Shown here: positions 25,936 to 38,700 of the stretch, piece by piece
How the letters are laid out: the number at the start of each line of letters is the position of its first letter
Numbering within the stretch: position 1 is the first letter of the stretch
NCBI GenBank assembly: GCA_026261815.1
Contig: JAMPIT010000575.1
Location: 37,549,501 to 37,613,500 of the forward strand
Length of the DNA stretch: 64,000 bases
Direction: 5' to 3'
From: Monarcha castaneiventris obscurior
Taxonomy: Eukaryota > Chordata > Aves > Passeriformes > Monarchidae
Position numbers and translations under genes: made by a program
Notes under the pieces: model-generated
Told to the model about the DNA's origin: nothing
Seen by the model: only the letters and a program-made list of their open reading frames with translations
Databases searched by the model: none

Positions 25936-27065
25936 CATTATAAGGCTGAGCATGTCATAAATCCATACACACACAAATATGTGTTCGTGTATTATCGTCA
26001 GGCTGCAGTCATATAACTTCATACAGACTGAACAGTAGTTTCAGATTTATGTTTGAAGGGACACTGCTGGCTTGCAGTAGTAATCCTGCAATTAGAAATT
26101 TAAACTGTGACAGGGTCTTCTTAGGAAGGAAGAAGAGAACACAGTCCAATGTAGAATGATCTCGTTCAGGAATAGGAGGCCTGGAATCTCTTCTAAACTC
26201 CTTTAAAATCAAAAGCAGAGAGTTTTGCAGTCTGTGGTCAGCAAAAACCCCAGAGAACATAGATATGACCTAACACTGTGTGTATGTAAAAGGAATACTG
26301 ACTGAGTGCTTCAAGCATTAAAATAAGCCCAAACATATTGTATAACCCGGATATTCTTAGGGATATTGTATAACCCTATATTCTTAGGGATATAGTATAA
26401 CCCTGATAACTAATTTCTAATACTGATTAACTGATAGCTATGGTGTCCTGATTCTGGATCTGACCCTGTACAACATCTAGGAGCCTGTTCAGCATAAATC
26501 TTACCCAGCTAGAGACACTCACATCTCAGCTGGCAATGGAGAGGCGTTTCCAGGTGTTTCCCAAGAAGCATTTGCGTGACCCACCTTACAGACATCAAAG
26601 CAGGATAAAGTGAGTCATGACTATAGAGGGGAACCAGGGTGACTAACTCAGATGTGAAGGCCTGCAATGCAAACGCTTGGAGGTGCTCAGATGAGTCCTG
26701 CCTTGACAGACCAGGAGCATTTGCAAGATAACCACAGGGCTAGAAAACAGCCAGGGGGGAGTACAAAAAGTATTACAATGCAGTTAGTCATCCTGATAGC
26801 TGCTAGTGTAATATAAAATGGGTCAATCTTTAATTGACTCCATCCTTCTTTAGAGGGATGTGATTTACTGGACTTTACCCTTTTCTCATGCTTTTTCTTG
26901 TCATGTTATATCAGTCTGGACAGAATTTCACATAGATCTCGGGGGCCCTAAGCCTCCATATCAAGTTTTGGGCAATAGTAAAAATAAAACTAAGCATTTA
27001 GAATCATAAAAGTCTGGATGCAGATTCCAGTCACTTCAGATATCCTCAGAAGGGAAATAGAATTT
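25936..27065. other. Intergenic, one tandem repeat
   Basis: Apart from the 27-28 bp repeat at 26336 nothing is recognised. Confidence 0.55.
26336..26410 (+). repeat. Tandem repeat of 27-28 bp, about 2.6 copies
   Basis: ATATTGTATAACCC(GG)ATATTCTTAGGG is repeated, first as 28 then as 27 bases, followed by a partial third copy ATATAGTATAACCCTGATAA. Confidence 0.88.
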
Positions 27066-27320
27066 AACACACCCCCCCCCCATCCCGACAACAACAACAG
27101 CAACAAAACCAAAACAACAGCAACAAAACAAACAAAAAACCAAATAAAAACTCCACAACAAAACCCAACAAAACAAAACAAAAAGTAAAACCAACAAAAC
27201 CAATCAAAACCAAACTAACAAAAGAAAAGCCAAAAACAAAAAAAAAACCACCACCAAAAAACCTCCCAAAAACCCCAACAACAACAACTAAAACCAAACA
27301 AAACAACCCCTAAAAAAACA
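27066..27320 (+). repeat. A/C-rich low-complexity tract
   Basis: The tract opens with ten Cs at 27072-27081 and continues as irregular CAA, CAAA and CCAAA words. The + strand has almost no G or T over about 250 bases. The minus strand is therefore T/G-rich and shows spurious open frames rich in Val, Phe, Leu, Cys and Gly. Confidence 0.9.
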
Positions 27321-30300
27321 CACCAGAGAAAATCTAGGGAAAAAGTGGTAACTATAGTATAATTTCAGTAACTGCAATCTTATATCATACCAGGACCAAC
27401 AGTTCTGATGGCTAATACCAAGGCTTACCAGCATACGAAGTTTTCCAGAAGCTTTTTTCTTACATAATGATGGAGTATATTAAGTAATTCAGAAAACAAG
27501 TAAGTTGTAAAAGCTGTAATTTTTTTTTCCTCAGACTGAATGTATTTTCTACTTGTGCAGAAAGTTTGTATATCACTTAAGGACTCTTCATGCTGAGAAT
27601 GCACTAGAAGTTCATAAAGATGTCTCTAATGCTATTTTCTTTACACTGACTCAATTGGATCTTCATGGACTTTTTTTTGCCCATTAATCATAAAGCCAAC
27701 ATGACAATCAGCAAAGCTGTCAAATGTTCAGCTCAGTCCTGGCAGCTTTATCACTAGGATGTGATAGATGTTAATTGCAACAACATTCTGAAAAATTAAT
27801 CACCCAAAGTTATTTCCTGAGCTCATGTGAGTCTCATGCATTTCAGGGAGTGATTTAAGAAAAAGGAGATAGCCACTGATGTTTGATTTGTGGCCTTCCC
27901 ATTGCAGGGTGGTATTGTGTGAAAGACTGCTAGAGAATACAAAATGTGTCATGTTCAAATGGGGGATTCCAGATAGACTCACTGAGCTCAGCAAAGTGAC
28001 ACCGAGAAAGATCATTAATAGAATTGCACTTTGAAGCCAAAAGATTTTGCAGGGTGTTTGATCAAGTTGACAGCATCAATCATGTTCTCAACATTTACCA
28101 AAGAAATTGGTAAATTACGTCCTATACCTAAGATACTTCAGACCACACTTTGGCTGCATGCATACTTTTAGACAAGTGGTAAATGTTCATCATCAGTTTT
28201 TTACTTTCTTGGCATATCTGTCCTACATTAGCATATCAACAGAGCCATAAAATCTGCTCCATTGTCCAGATATTCATCAGCATGTTCCCTTTTGAAAGTG
28301 CTGTAATACTAATGAAATACAGCAAATCAAGCTGGTGCAGAAAGCTACGAGCACATTTGTGTGCCAGCTTTGATGATCTGCCTCTTCCAGGTTTCAGGGG
28401 GTTTTCATCTATACTGACATTGTCTCTTTGTAGTATGCAGTTGTTAATAAAGTCTGAGAGATTATTTGTGGTTTTGCATCAGCTGACCATGTCCTGTGGC
28501 TCCATTGCTGCCAAGAAGAAACAAAGCCCACAGACAGTTGTGTCCCACACTCTCTGACCTCTCAAAGGACACAGATGAGTCATAAGCTGATGATGCCTTT
28601 CTTCTGAACTGCCTGTTGTTGTAGGAATTGCATGGTAGATTTTAGATATTTTCCATCAGAATCAATATATACTGGCACTCATTTCTCTGAAACCTTTATT
28701 TCTGACAAGATAATCACTGTTTTTAGCTACTCTTCTGGAACATGTAATAGTTTTACTAGCACTATATGAGCATCTCAGACTTTAGGAGAAGTAGCTATTT
28801 TGATCATAGAAAGGCCAAACATGACTAAAATCCTCTTTAGTCCTGGAGTTAATGCTGACACATTGTAAAGCCGTATCTATTGGTTTAGAAACATACACTA
28901 TACTTTTCCATGTATGCCATGTCTCTGCTCCAGCTGCTCTGGGCCTCATAAGAATCCTACACTTTCTTGGAGGAGTTCTTATAAACTGCCTCTGTTCCAT
29001 AAAGTTTTTCACTAGAGTGGGGAAGCCTTAGTCCACATTTTACCATGTCCATCATAAAAAGGGTATTAAGACGCAGAAAAAGACACCAGCAATGCCTTAC
29101 AACATATCCAGTTAAAAAAAAAAAAAAAAAAAGGGAAAGAGGAATAATAACAGGCAGTCTGATGTCACTAGAAAATAGTTTAGAAGTATGGACAGAGATA
29201 CTATCCACAGTGAAAATACCTGGATACCTTCTTTGTAGTTCATCACACAATGCTTAGCTCTCAGAGATTTCAGACACGTATCTCTGTTTTGGGTCCATTT
29301 CCATGTTTCATAAGCCCAGTTGCAGGTCTCTGGTATTTCTTCATAGCTTTCAGGGAGAAGTCCAGAGAGTTCACCACCACAATGAGGACCCCACTTGGTG
29401 ATTTCAGCCCCCACGGGATACAGGACAGCCAGGTCCTGAAGTGCAGTGTTGAGATGGGTTAAATTGGAAGCTAAGTTTTCAGGTGTGTTAACATTAAGTT
29501 GACACAGGTCGCAGGAAAGGTCTGTAACAATCTAATGGCTGTTTTAACCAGGCAAGATTTAATGTGGCACCATTTAAGCTGTTGTCAATTTAATTATCCA
29601 AATAGAGCATTAAAAGCTAACACAGAACCAAATAGTATATTCTCATACCACTTCTGTTCAGAACACCAAGTAATCTAACAGATATGCTGCAATTTCAAAA
29701 TAAATCAGCAAAACCTTTTATTGTGTTATGTTAAAATAATTACTAAATTAGTATTAATTATATTTTCACTGTATTTCATTTATAACTTTTTATTTCTTTT
29801 TATTTTGAGTACACAATTACTATACTGAAAAAATAAAACATGGAGAAACAAAAATCCTATTTCAGTTCTTCCTGTTCTTGACAGATTTTTACTTTATGCT
29901 CATCAGCCTAATTTCTTAGCTCCTTCCCAGCCAAGGTAATTCCAACAGCTGTGGTGTGCAAAGTTCATAGTTGTGGAGTGTGTTGCTCGGTGCTGTGTGT
30001 TGCTGAATGCTTTATTGGAGAATGCCTTTATTGGAGAAATACCCCTTTCAGTGACATCAGAAAAGGCAGCAGCGTTTCCAAAAGTCATTTGCTCTGATTG
30101 GAGATCACCCCACAGCCTGGAGGACTCCCCAAAGAGCCCTACACCTTGGTGCATGAGCATCCCCCATGGCAAAGGTCTGAAGGTGACCACTGAGCAGGCA
30201 TGAACACCAGGACTCCTCTGATAATCTGGACTGCCTGGTTCTTGTTCTCCCAAAGCTGCTTCCTCTAGCCCAGGAGGTGTTCACTGTGCCCTCCCGGTGC

Positions 30301-30570
30301 TGACCACAGCCTTTACTCCTCTCCTCATCAAAGTTTCACTGAAAGGAGATCTGGAGGTGTAAACAGACTCTTGATGCTATCTTGTGCTAGACATTCCCAC
30401 TAGCTGTAAGGAAAGAGAAAATAATTTTGACTCAAAATCTTCAACGTAAATCTGCACTAACTTTGGTCATTGTTGCTCTTCCACTACAGAGGACTCAGTC
30501 ATAATTTTGGTACAGATCTTACATCTAACTGCCCCTGGGATAAATAATATAATCTATAATCTATAAGAGA
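27321..30570. other. Intergenic, nothing coding recognised
   Basis: AT-rich DNA with the poly(A) run listed separately. The 124-codon frame at 28183-28557 has no known motif, good start context or sign of splicing. Confidence 0.55.
29114..29132 (+). repeat. Poly(A) run of 19
   Basis: Nineteen A residues follow CCAGTT. I looked upstream for a processed pseudogene or SINE body and recognised none, so it is listed only as a homopolymer. Confidence 0.85.
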
Positions 30571-30666
30571 TATGATATAATATGATATGATATGATATGA
30601 TATGATATGATATGATATGATAACATAACATAACATAGCATAGCATAACATAACATAAAATAAAAT
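30571..30666 (+). repeat. Pentanucleotide microsatellite (TATGA)n then (ACATA)n
   Basis: Ten TATGA-like units (one TATAA variant) at 30571-30620 pass into seven to eight ACATA/GCATA units, ending in AAAATAAAATG. The two blocks look like stages of divergence of one pentamer. Confidence 0.92.
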
Positions 30667-31784
30667 GAAACAGCTATCAAACCAAACTTCAGTGCTCAGA
30701 TTTTCAAGGAAGATTTTCATGAGTACAGGTATTATCCCATGTATTGCTCTAAAGATTTAGGTTTTAGAATTAAGTTCATTGTGGAATACAGACAGGGAAA
30801 ACCCAGGGACATTCTACTGGGAGAGAAAAGGTATTCATGTGCCTTAGGTCTTCCTGGTGTCAGATTTTTCCTGTTTACATGGCAAGGAGTCATCCACTTA
30901 TCCTCTGCCTTCACCCAAGCCTGACTGCATTGTTTAATGATGGATTTGTGTGCTGCTCTAAAATACATTTTATGCTGATACAACAGACTGCACATAAGAG
31001 TCTTCCTGATTTCCCTTCCAACCTGAGTTATCCTGTGATCCTGTGATTGCATAAGGACTTTGACTGTCATCAAGCAAAAGACTGCCTGTGGTAAGATGAA
31101 CTTCAGATGCCACCTGGGGTATTTATAGAGGACAAGTCACTAAAGAAGTACAGCTGTCTCTGTGTGTGAACACTCCAATTTAGCTGCATTGGCTCATGGC
31201 ACTTGTGTGTTCACACAGGCAAGTGATTCTGTCTGGTGCTGTCCTTTTTACAGTTTCAAATACAAGCAGCTGGGAAAGCCCGTACTTAGTCATCTGTCTG
31301 GTTGTCTCCTTCCAGGAACTCCACAGAATGCCCATATGTTACCCTGTCAAAAATGGCATTGCTTTTATCCACTGAGAGCAGAGAAACAGCAAGGGGAATG
31401 TTCAGAGAGCCCAGTGCTGAACAAGATTTTCTTTAAATAGCCCAGGTTCTAATCTATGCTATCACTTTTTATTTAGGCATAACAAAATGACATGACATTT
31501 AGATGAGCTAAAATCTGTAATTTTTACACACTTAGGCAAACAATGCTTACATGTAAAGAGCATATAAACTGTAATAAGCCTAACTGTAATTGTTGGGGCC
31601 TTTTGGTGATGCCTATCACTGAATAAACGACAGAAATTTGGTCTGTGTCAGCACCATTACAACCATGGAAGAACTGTGAAACCAACTGAAGATGTCTCTG
31701 GGTCAGAGAGGATTTTGGGGGGCCTGGTTTTTTTGGGATTTTGGTTTTTTGGGACTTTGCTGTTGTTGTTGTTTAGCATTTTTA
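30667..31784. other. Intergenic, with a short CR1 tail
   Basis: Only the approximately 50-bp CR1-like tail at 31001 is recognised. A T/G-rich patch at 31717-31772 lies just before the CR1 mosaic. Confidence 0.5.
31001..31049 (+). mobile_element. Very short CR1 3' tail
   Basis: TTCCCTTCCAACCTGAGTTATCC followed by TGTGATCCTGTGATTG is a CR1-type 3' terminus with two copies of the terminal octamer-like unit. Only about 50 bp can be recognised, so the call is tentative. Confidence 0.45.
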
Positions 31785-32164
31785 ATGGTATCTTTAATCT
31801 CCTTGACATAAGCTGGAAAAGCAATACAACTGTTTCAAGCAATCCAGAAGATTGCTGCGGGATTCCATGTCGCTGGAAGAGATGATGAACACCCACATCT
31901 GCTATTCACTATCAAGGAAGATCTGGTGACAATCTTGGCTGTAGTGCCAATGAAATAGTGGCCTTCAAGGGCTTGACGGGACTGAGAAAAGCAAGGAGCA
32001 GAGCACACAGCCAGGAGTTTGGGTCAGCAGACCTCAGGCTGCTCCAGAAAGTCAGAGATGGTATTCCATGGGAGACAGCACTGAGGAGAGAAGTTGTTCA
32101 GGGTGTCTAAACAGAGATGTAGATAAACTGATTCAAGCCCATCATAGGACCAAAATGCTCAGGA
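31785..32164 (+). mobile_element. CR1 LINE internal ORF2 fragment
   Basis: CTGGAAAAGCAATACAACTG, CAAGCAATCCAGAAGATTGC and CAGACCTCAGGCTGCTCCAGA match the endonuclease-to-RT region of CR1 ORF2 in + orientation. The sequence is old and frameshifted. It stops exactly where the next, opposite CR1 starts. Confidence 0.6.
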
Positions 32165-32734
32165 GATCATAGAATCATAGAGCCCTAGAATGTCCTGGGT
32201 TGGAAGGGACCTTAGAGATCATCTCATTCCAACTCCCCTGCCTTGGGTAGGGACACCTTCCACTAGATCGGGTTGTTCAGAGCCACATCCAACCTGGCCT
32301 TGAACACTTTCAGGGATAGGATATCTACAGCTTTTCTGAGCAACCTGTAATAGTGACTGACCACCCACACAGTAAAGAACTTCCTTATAATGTCTAATCT
32401 AAATCTGCTCTCTTGTGGTTTAAAGCCATTCCCCCTTGCCCTGTCACTAAATGCTCTTGTGAAAAAGTCTCTCTCCATCTTTCTTGTAGACTCCCTTCAG
32501 GTACTTGAAGGCCAGAGTTAGGTCACCCCAAAGCCTTCTCTTCTCCAGGCTAAACAATCCCAATTCTCTCAGCCTTTCCTTATAGGAGAGGTGCTCCAAC
32601 CCTCTAATCAACTTGGTGACTCTCCTCTGAATTTGCTCTAACAGGTCAATGTTCTTCCTGTGCTGGGGACCCCAAAGCTGGACTCAGTATCCAGGTGGGA
32701 TCTCATGAGAGCACAGTAGATGGGGCACTTGGCC
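32165..32734 (-). mobile_element. CR1 LINE 3' fragment in the 31.8-33.1 kb mosaic
   Basis: ATCATAGAATCATAGAGC and GGTTGGAAGGGACCTTAGAG give the minus-strand 3' end. CTTCTCCAGGCTAAACAATCCC and GTGCTGGGGACCCCAAAGCTGG follow. The fragment is about 570 bp long and lies between two + strand CR1 pieces. Confidence 0.88.
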
Positions 32735-33145
32735 TGTGAGGAGACACTGAGGAAGCTAAGCTTGTTCAGAATGGAGAAAAAACAGCTTCAGGGGGACCTT
32801 ATGGCAGCCTTCCAGTACCTATGGGTAGGTTTCAAGAAGATGGAGCCAAGCTCTTGACAGTTTTATATGGCATGAGGACACATAACCATAATGGTCATAA
32901 ACTGTAAGAAGAAAGGTTCCACTTGGATATAAGAACTTTTTCAACATCTGGGCAGACAGATACTGGAAAAGCTGGTCCATAAAGGCTGTGGAATTTTTAT
33001 CATTGAAGGTTTTTCAGGGTCCAGCTGGACAAAACCCTGAGTAACTGAAGTAACTTAGTCTGATCTCCTAGCTGACCCTTATTTAGGCAGAGACTACACT
33101 AGTGATGTCTGGGCCCTACCAACCAGAATGATTTTGTGACTCTTC
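32735..33145 (+). mobile_element. CR1 LINE 3' fragment in the 31.8-33.1 kb mosaic
   Basis: GAAAAAACAGCTTCAGGGGG, GCAGCCTTCCAGTACCTATG and the tail GGGCCCTACCAACCAGAATGATTTTG are CR1 3' blocks in + orientation. The 3' UTR is diverged (a different subfamily from the preceding element) and ends in TTTTGTGACTC. Confidence 0.75.
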
Positions 33146-35067
33146 TGCTGCTGTCATGTTTTTATGCAATCAACAAAAACTTCAATTTGTGTCAAACTCT
33201 GGGAGCTATGAGGTACAACTCTCTGGGTTCATCCAAGAGTAATACAAAATGCAGGAGTTACTGAGATAGATGTACCACAGCACACCATCCTCTTGAAGAA
33301 GGAAAATAGAGAGATTGTTATGATTGCATAGAGGTCTTTAAAAACTTGAAATTCAGTAGAGATTCATATCAAGTGGATCTGCAGAGCATGATGATGACAA
33401 GGGATAAAGAATTACATAAGCTTATCTGAATAAAAAAACAAAGCTGGAAAAAAAATTAGTTTCACTTAGTAGATCATATAAAATCAATTAAAAAAAGTTT
33501 CCTACAAATATGTTTGAAATGCAAAAACAAAGGAGAGCACAGGTCTAGGAAGACAATATTATTTACAGATCATATAGTAGATGATGCAAAGAAGGCTGAA
33601 GCATTCAGTAGTTTCTTAAATTTTTGTTTGGAAAGAAAAAGCTTGCTAACAATCCATGTGAATTTCAACAAGATAAGAATTTGGCTAGAATGCAGAAAGG
33701 GCACATTAAATAATGCTTTTGAGTTGGCAAGGTCTGGTGGATTTCACACCAGAAATTATGCACAGCTTGTCTTCCCTCATCCCATTTTCCCTAAAAATGG
33801 AGAGGAACAAACCCAGTACTTATGTCATAAAAAGGAAAAGGACAGGCACATGAATAAAAGACCCACCATTTAGAAATAATTTTTGAAACATCTGACTGCT
33901 GTCTGAGCTGCACTTGTGTAAGTTGACAGTGTCTGACTTTGATGGAATTATAGAAGTAAAGAATTAGCCATGAAGTATTACTCATAACTTGAGGCCTGAT
34001 TAAAAGCAACCTATAGAAAAAACCTCTTGCTGAATTCAGGTTTTTTATAAGCCAGGCCAATTCCTTTAATATTTAATTTGAAAGACATCTTATGAAAAAG
34101 ATGTTCACTTGTCAATTATGAAAGCTGGTTAATACAATTTTCTGTAGATCTGCAGGTTCAAAAAGAGGCAACAGATACACTTCAGTTTAATGAGCTGTTA
34201 GGAAACATCTGTGCCTTAGTATACCTCAAGTTTAGAAAAGTTCTGCACCAGGTACATTTTTTTCCAAAGGTCAGATCAACCTCTATTTTAAATTTCAGCA
34301 TTAATAACTTGCTAATTTTCTCCTATGGGGCCTAAGAACATATCACTCTCTGTGCATCCTACTCCCAGCTGATCATGCATGATTCATGAGTTACATTCAT
34401 TTAATGATCTCATAACTAATTAAATGCTGGGACTGAGAAGCATCTGCAGCTCCCCTTAATAGTGTCCAGAGCACACAACACCTGGTTACCTTTGGGTGCC
34501 TAGTTATGATAGTGAGCTCAGTGAGTGATTGATCCAGTCTATTCTCATGTTCAGTTTCCTCGACAAATTCATTACTTAAATGAAAGATTTTGGCACAATT
34601 TAGCATAGAATTGAGACCTAGAATACAAAAGGTCTTCAATATAAACATTTTATTTCAGTTTCACATTAATTTCATTTCAGAACTGATCTTGCCAAGTCCA
34701 AGAGTTAAGTCCTTGCTCCAGCTCCAACAAAAATCAGTAGGGATTGTAAGGTTATTATTTAATTTCTGTTTATTCAAGTTGTCTAGAATTGAGACTCACA
34801 TACTCTAATCCTAACTACTACAAACCAAAAACCACTAGTTGTATATAAGTCAATTAAGCTGCAACAATTTATGCCACAAAAGGATCTAGCATTCCTTTTT
34901 CGATAATACAAATTAAACAAGTGGAGGGGATCATCTCATCGCTCTGAGTCTTATTATGAGTTCACAGCAGCTCCTGATGTTTTGAATTCAAATTGCTAAA
35001 TGCCTTTAAAACCTCTGCAACAGTGTGGGTTTTCAAAATGCCAGGGAGTCTAGGGAAGCAGTCTCCT
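33146..35067. other. Intergenic, nothing recognised
   Basis: AT-rich unique-looking DNA between the CR1 mosaic and the truncated LTR. Confidence 0.55.
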
Positions 35068-35714
35068 GGCCCCATGGAGAGAGGAGCTCACACTGGAGCA
35101 GGCTTGCTGGTAGAGCAAACTTCTGAGCCCATTTGGGGACCGTCTCGGGAGCAGCCTGTTCCTGAAGGACTGCACTCCATAGAAGAATCCTACGCTGGAG
35201 CACCTTGTGAAGAACTGCAGCCCGTGGGAAGGACTCACATTGAAGACATTAGTGAATGACTGTCTCCCATGGGAGGGACCACACCCCGGAGAAGGAGATG
35301 AGTGTGCAGTGTTCTTCCCCTGAGGAGGAAGGAGCAGCAGAGGCAGTATGTGATGAACTGACTGCAACCATATTCACCAGCCCCCTGCACCGCTGTCAGG
35401 GAGGAGGTAGAGAAATTGGAAGAGAAATTGAGACTGGAAAGGGGGGAGAGGTGAGGGGAAAATGATTTTAAGATTTGGTTTTATTCCTCGTTATCCTGCT
35501 CTGATTTAATTGGCAGTAAATTAAATTAATTTCCCCATGTCAGGTCTGTATATTCTATGCCAATAATGTGTGAGTTGTGTGAGTTCTCTCTCCTTGCCAG
35601 TATCTCAACCCAGGAGCCTTTCATTCTATTTTCTCTCCCCTGCGCAGTTGAGGAGGGCAGTGATAGAGTGGCTTTGGTTGGCACCTGGTGTCCAGCCAGG
35701 GTCAATCCATCACA
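35068..35714 (+). mobile_element. Truncated ERV LTR, same family as 55439-56562
   Basis: The match begins inside the family at CCCATGGAGAGAGGAGC and continues through the tandem array, the GGAGGAGGTAGAG block and the ending CCAGCCAGGGTCAATCCATCACA. The first 500 or so bases of the LTR are missing. The polyadenylation region reads GCAGTAAATTAAAT, with the AATAAA damaged. The copy is in + orientation and inert in appearance. Confidence 0.75.
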
Positions 35715-38700
35715 TTTGGGTGAGAACAATTACAGGCTGACTTTTACTCTTAGACACTTCTGTGCATCTCTGCACATGAATTAAGCTTCCTTCACAGTAT
35801 TTGGGCTTCCATGGCTAACGTTTTCTGCACAAACATGAAGCTCTAGTGCTGTTGCAGATACCCCGTGTTATTTAAGGCACCTGTGTGGGATTTGCTAATG
35901 CAGCACAGAACCTGTGTAAAAGCTGTGCTGTTCTGGACTTGTAGCCGGTATCAAGCCAGCATACCTTAGATACTCAAAGGCAGTGAACTGTCTTCCAAAA
36001 CCTGAATTGAAGTCCTAGTCAATGCTGTCAGTAGAGCTTCCTGAACGACCAGCCTCTACGTGCCTGCTTTAAGATGAAGTGAATAGTTCTATCCAGGTTC
36101 CCTTGATTGTAATGAATAGGACTTATCTGTCTAGGCAGGTGTTTCTAGTATTATTTGAGGTGGTATAGGGTTGTTACTCGGAGATGCAATGCCAAAAGGG
36201 CACAGGTTTGCTGTATGACCCATTGTCACTTCTTCCAGCCCTGAGCAGAGATTCTGGGCAGCCTTAAGGATGTCACATAACACTATGTACTGAGCTGCAG
36301 TTAGCTGAAAGGAACCCTAGATCTCTCCAGATTATAATCATAGCCTAGACACAGCTAACATGTAGACATTCACATGACCACACCCTAGTTTAAAGAAATT
36401 AATTTCAAACTGAATCCTTTGGTTTAACTCTGGTGCGAACTTCACCACACTTCATGTACTCAGGTGCTGCAGATGAGATCAGCCAGTTTCAGGAAACTGT
36501 GGGATGACCTGAAACAGTCAATGATGCTTCAAGCAAGAGAAAGCAACAAGTGCCTGTGTGGGGGATACAATGAGATTACGCTAGTGCCCATTATACGGTA
36601 TAATGAGAGGCAGTGACACTCAGTGTAATGAGCAGTGGTGATTGCAGTGCATGATAACACTCTCACTGACAGTCTGGGAAATAGAACATGAAATACATGA
36701 ACCCAGAGACCTAGTGATCTTGAGTCGTGTCTTGCTCATCATTAACACCTATGTGAGTCATTAGAACATGGTGAAGACATTATATAAACTTTTATTCACT
36801 ATCTGCAGCAAACTGCATTGTTTAGCTGTTGTTCTGACTATAAAACTCATTTCTATCAGAAGCTATGAAATGAAAAATAAAAAAGAAAAACAAGAGTGAG
36901 AAACAGTTCTGTTTGTCGAGGACAAATTGCCAGTCAGACACCCTCTTCCCTGTGATACGCATCTGTCAGCTTGGTTAATTAGCAAGTCATCAAAGAAAAT
37001 AACTTTTCACCTTCCATACAGCTTCAGTTACAACTATAATTTGACAGGATGGACTTCGGTTTAGTCATACTTGTGATAAACCAAGCTATGTTGTGCATGA
37101 GATTTCTCTCATCATCATTTGAAGGCATAAATGTTACTGGGGCTCTAGCTCCAAAATCCCATGGACCATGGTGAAAATGCTTACTGATTTGTGTCAGGTA
37201 TACAATGACAAACTCTTCCTGCTCCAGTGAATCATCCTGGACATACTGCAATTTTTTTTCTCGGCAGTTGGTCTACGGAAAGATATTTGCAGCATGGCAG
37301 AGGAATACGGTGGACCAAAGGGGTGTTGTGGGATCTGGGATCTTGTGTGTTTGACAAAAGTCACATGGTTGAGCTCAGTTACAAAGGATGGGATTTGATT
37401 TTGTTCGGTTTGATTTGATTTGATGACCCCAGTTCTGTGTTTCTATACAAAAATATAGCCCATGTATGTGTATTGATCAGCACTTGAGAGCTGGCCATAA
37501 TCTTTGTTAAAACTTATTTTCTAGTCTACAAGATACATCAGCAAAAATCCAAGAGCCCCTGGAGAGACTTGATAGAAACAAACAACCCTTGTGTGAGCAG
37601 GGGCTTGTGCCTCAATGTAAGAGCACAAGCTATCAGCCTGCCTAAGATACTCTGTTTGAGACTCTGGCTGTGGCCTCTGAAATAGGAAAGAGCTGAACTA
37701 TGCAGAGCTGTGTTGCTGTTTTCTTTCAAAGGAAAAAAAAAATGTGGAGACTGTATTTGTCACATGCTGCATTATGAAGCAGATATGTTTGGTACCATAT
37801 GTCTCCAGAAGGAAGTACAAAAAAGCCTTCCTGGTGGTGGCTGTTGTGTCAGCAGATCATGGAGGGCTGCAGCTGGAGCACCAATCTGAGCTAGCAAAGG
37901 TAGATGCATCTTTTCCCCACAGAGTGGATATTTACTTTCCCCCTCAGCCTGGCCACTTTCTCACCTTTTCTGTTTCATGTCTGCCGTATCTAACTTGAAT
38001 TTAATCTTTGCAGTCCAACAGGTCTTATAAATTAGCAATGGTGTCTTAGCACTCTCTGAGCCAGACTAATCTTGCCTTACTTTAGAGATAGTGAGACTAT
38101 GCTTCCTTTCAAGAGAGAAACCAATTTTGCAAGTGTAGATGTCAATCTAGGCAAAATGATCTTCACTCTGCATTCTGCCCTATTGGAGACTAGTTATTCT
38201 GGGTTTCATGTCTAATACCTGTACAAACAATTTCAAAGCAGCATATCTTTAATGCATATCATTAAATTTAGGAAATCTTGCTATGTAATTATGATTAGAA
38301 AGCCAACCTACATCCCTTATCTGCTTCTTTAAAGGTCTGTGTTCTGGCCAGGACAATTCTCTCACCCAGCCAGAACAAGCATGTGGGTATGAAGGAGGCC
38401 ATCAAAGATCTAATGCAATTCTACTGTAGATGTCTTTGGTGAAAGCCCTTTTCAGCCAGGGTTCACCTGAGCTTTATTAAATATCTGTTTCAGAAGAAAA
38501 CCACCACTGCATTTTCATCACAAAGACCACCTCACCTGCTTCACTAATTTACAGTTACTGGGATTGTAAAAAAGTAGTTCAACAGTAGTTGAAAATATCA
38601 CAGTAAAATGAATCAGCCCTAAGTTTCTCTGACACCTTGTTTTCAATACAGAAGACACTCACCTGCTATGCTAAAGAATTAATTTTAAAAATTTAGATAA

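Noticed and set aside
28183..28557. 124-codon open frame that looks hydrophobic at its start
   Set aside because: The start resembles a signal peptide only in being hydrophobic. The rest has no domain, and the length is not significant.
29114..29132. Poly(A) run as the tail of a processed pseudogene
   Set aside because: No recognisable mRNA-like or SINE body lies on the 5' side and no flanking target duplication was seen.
36589..36605. 17-bp inverted repeat CATTATAC-G-GTATAATG
   Set aside because: Arms of 8 bases around a single base are expected by chance in a window this size, and nothing nearby suggests a binding site.
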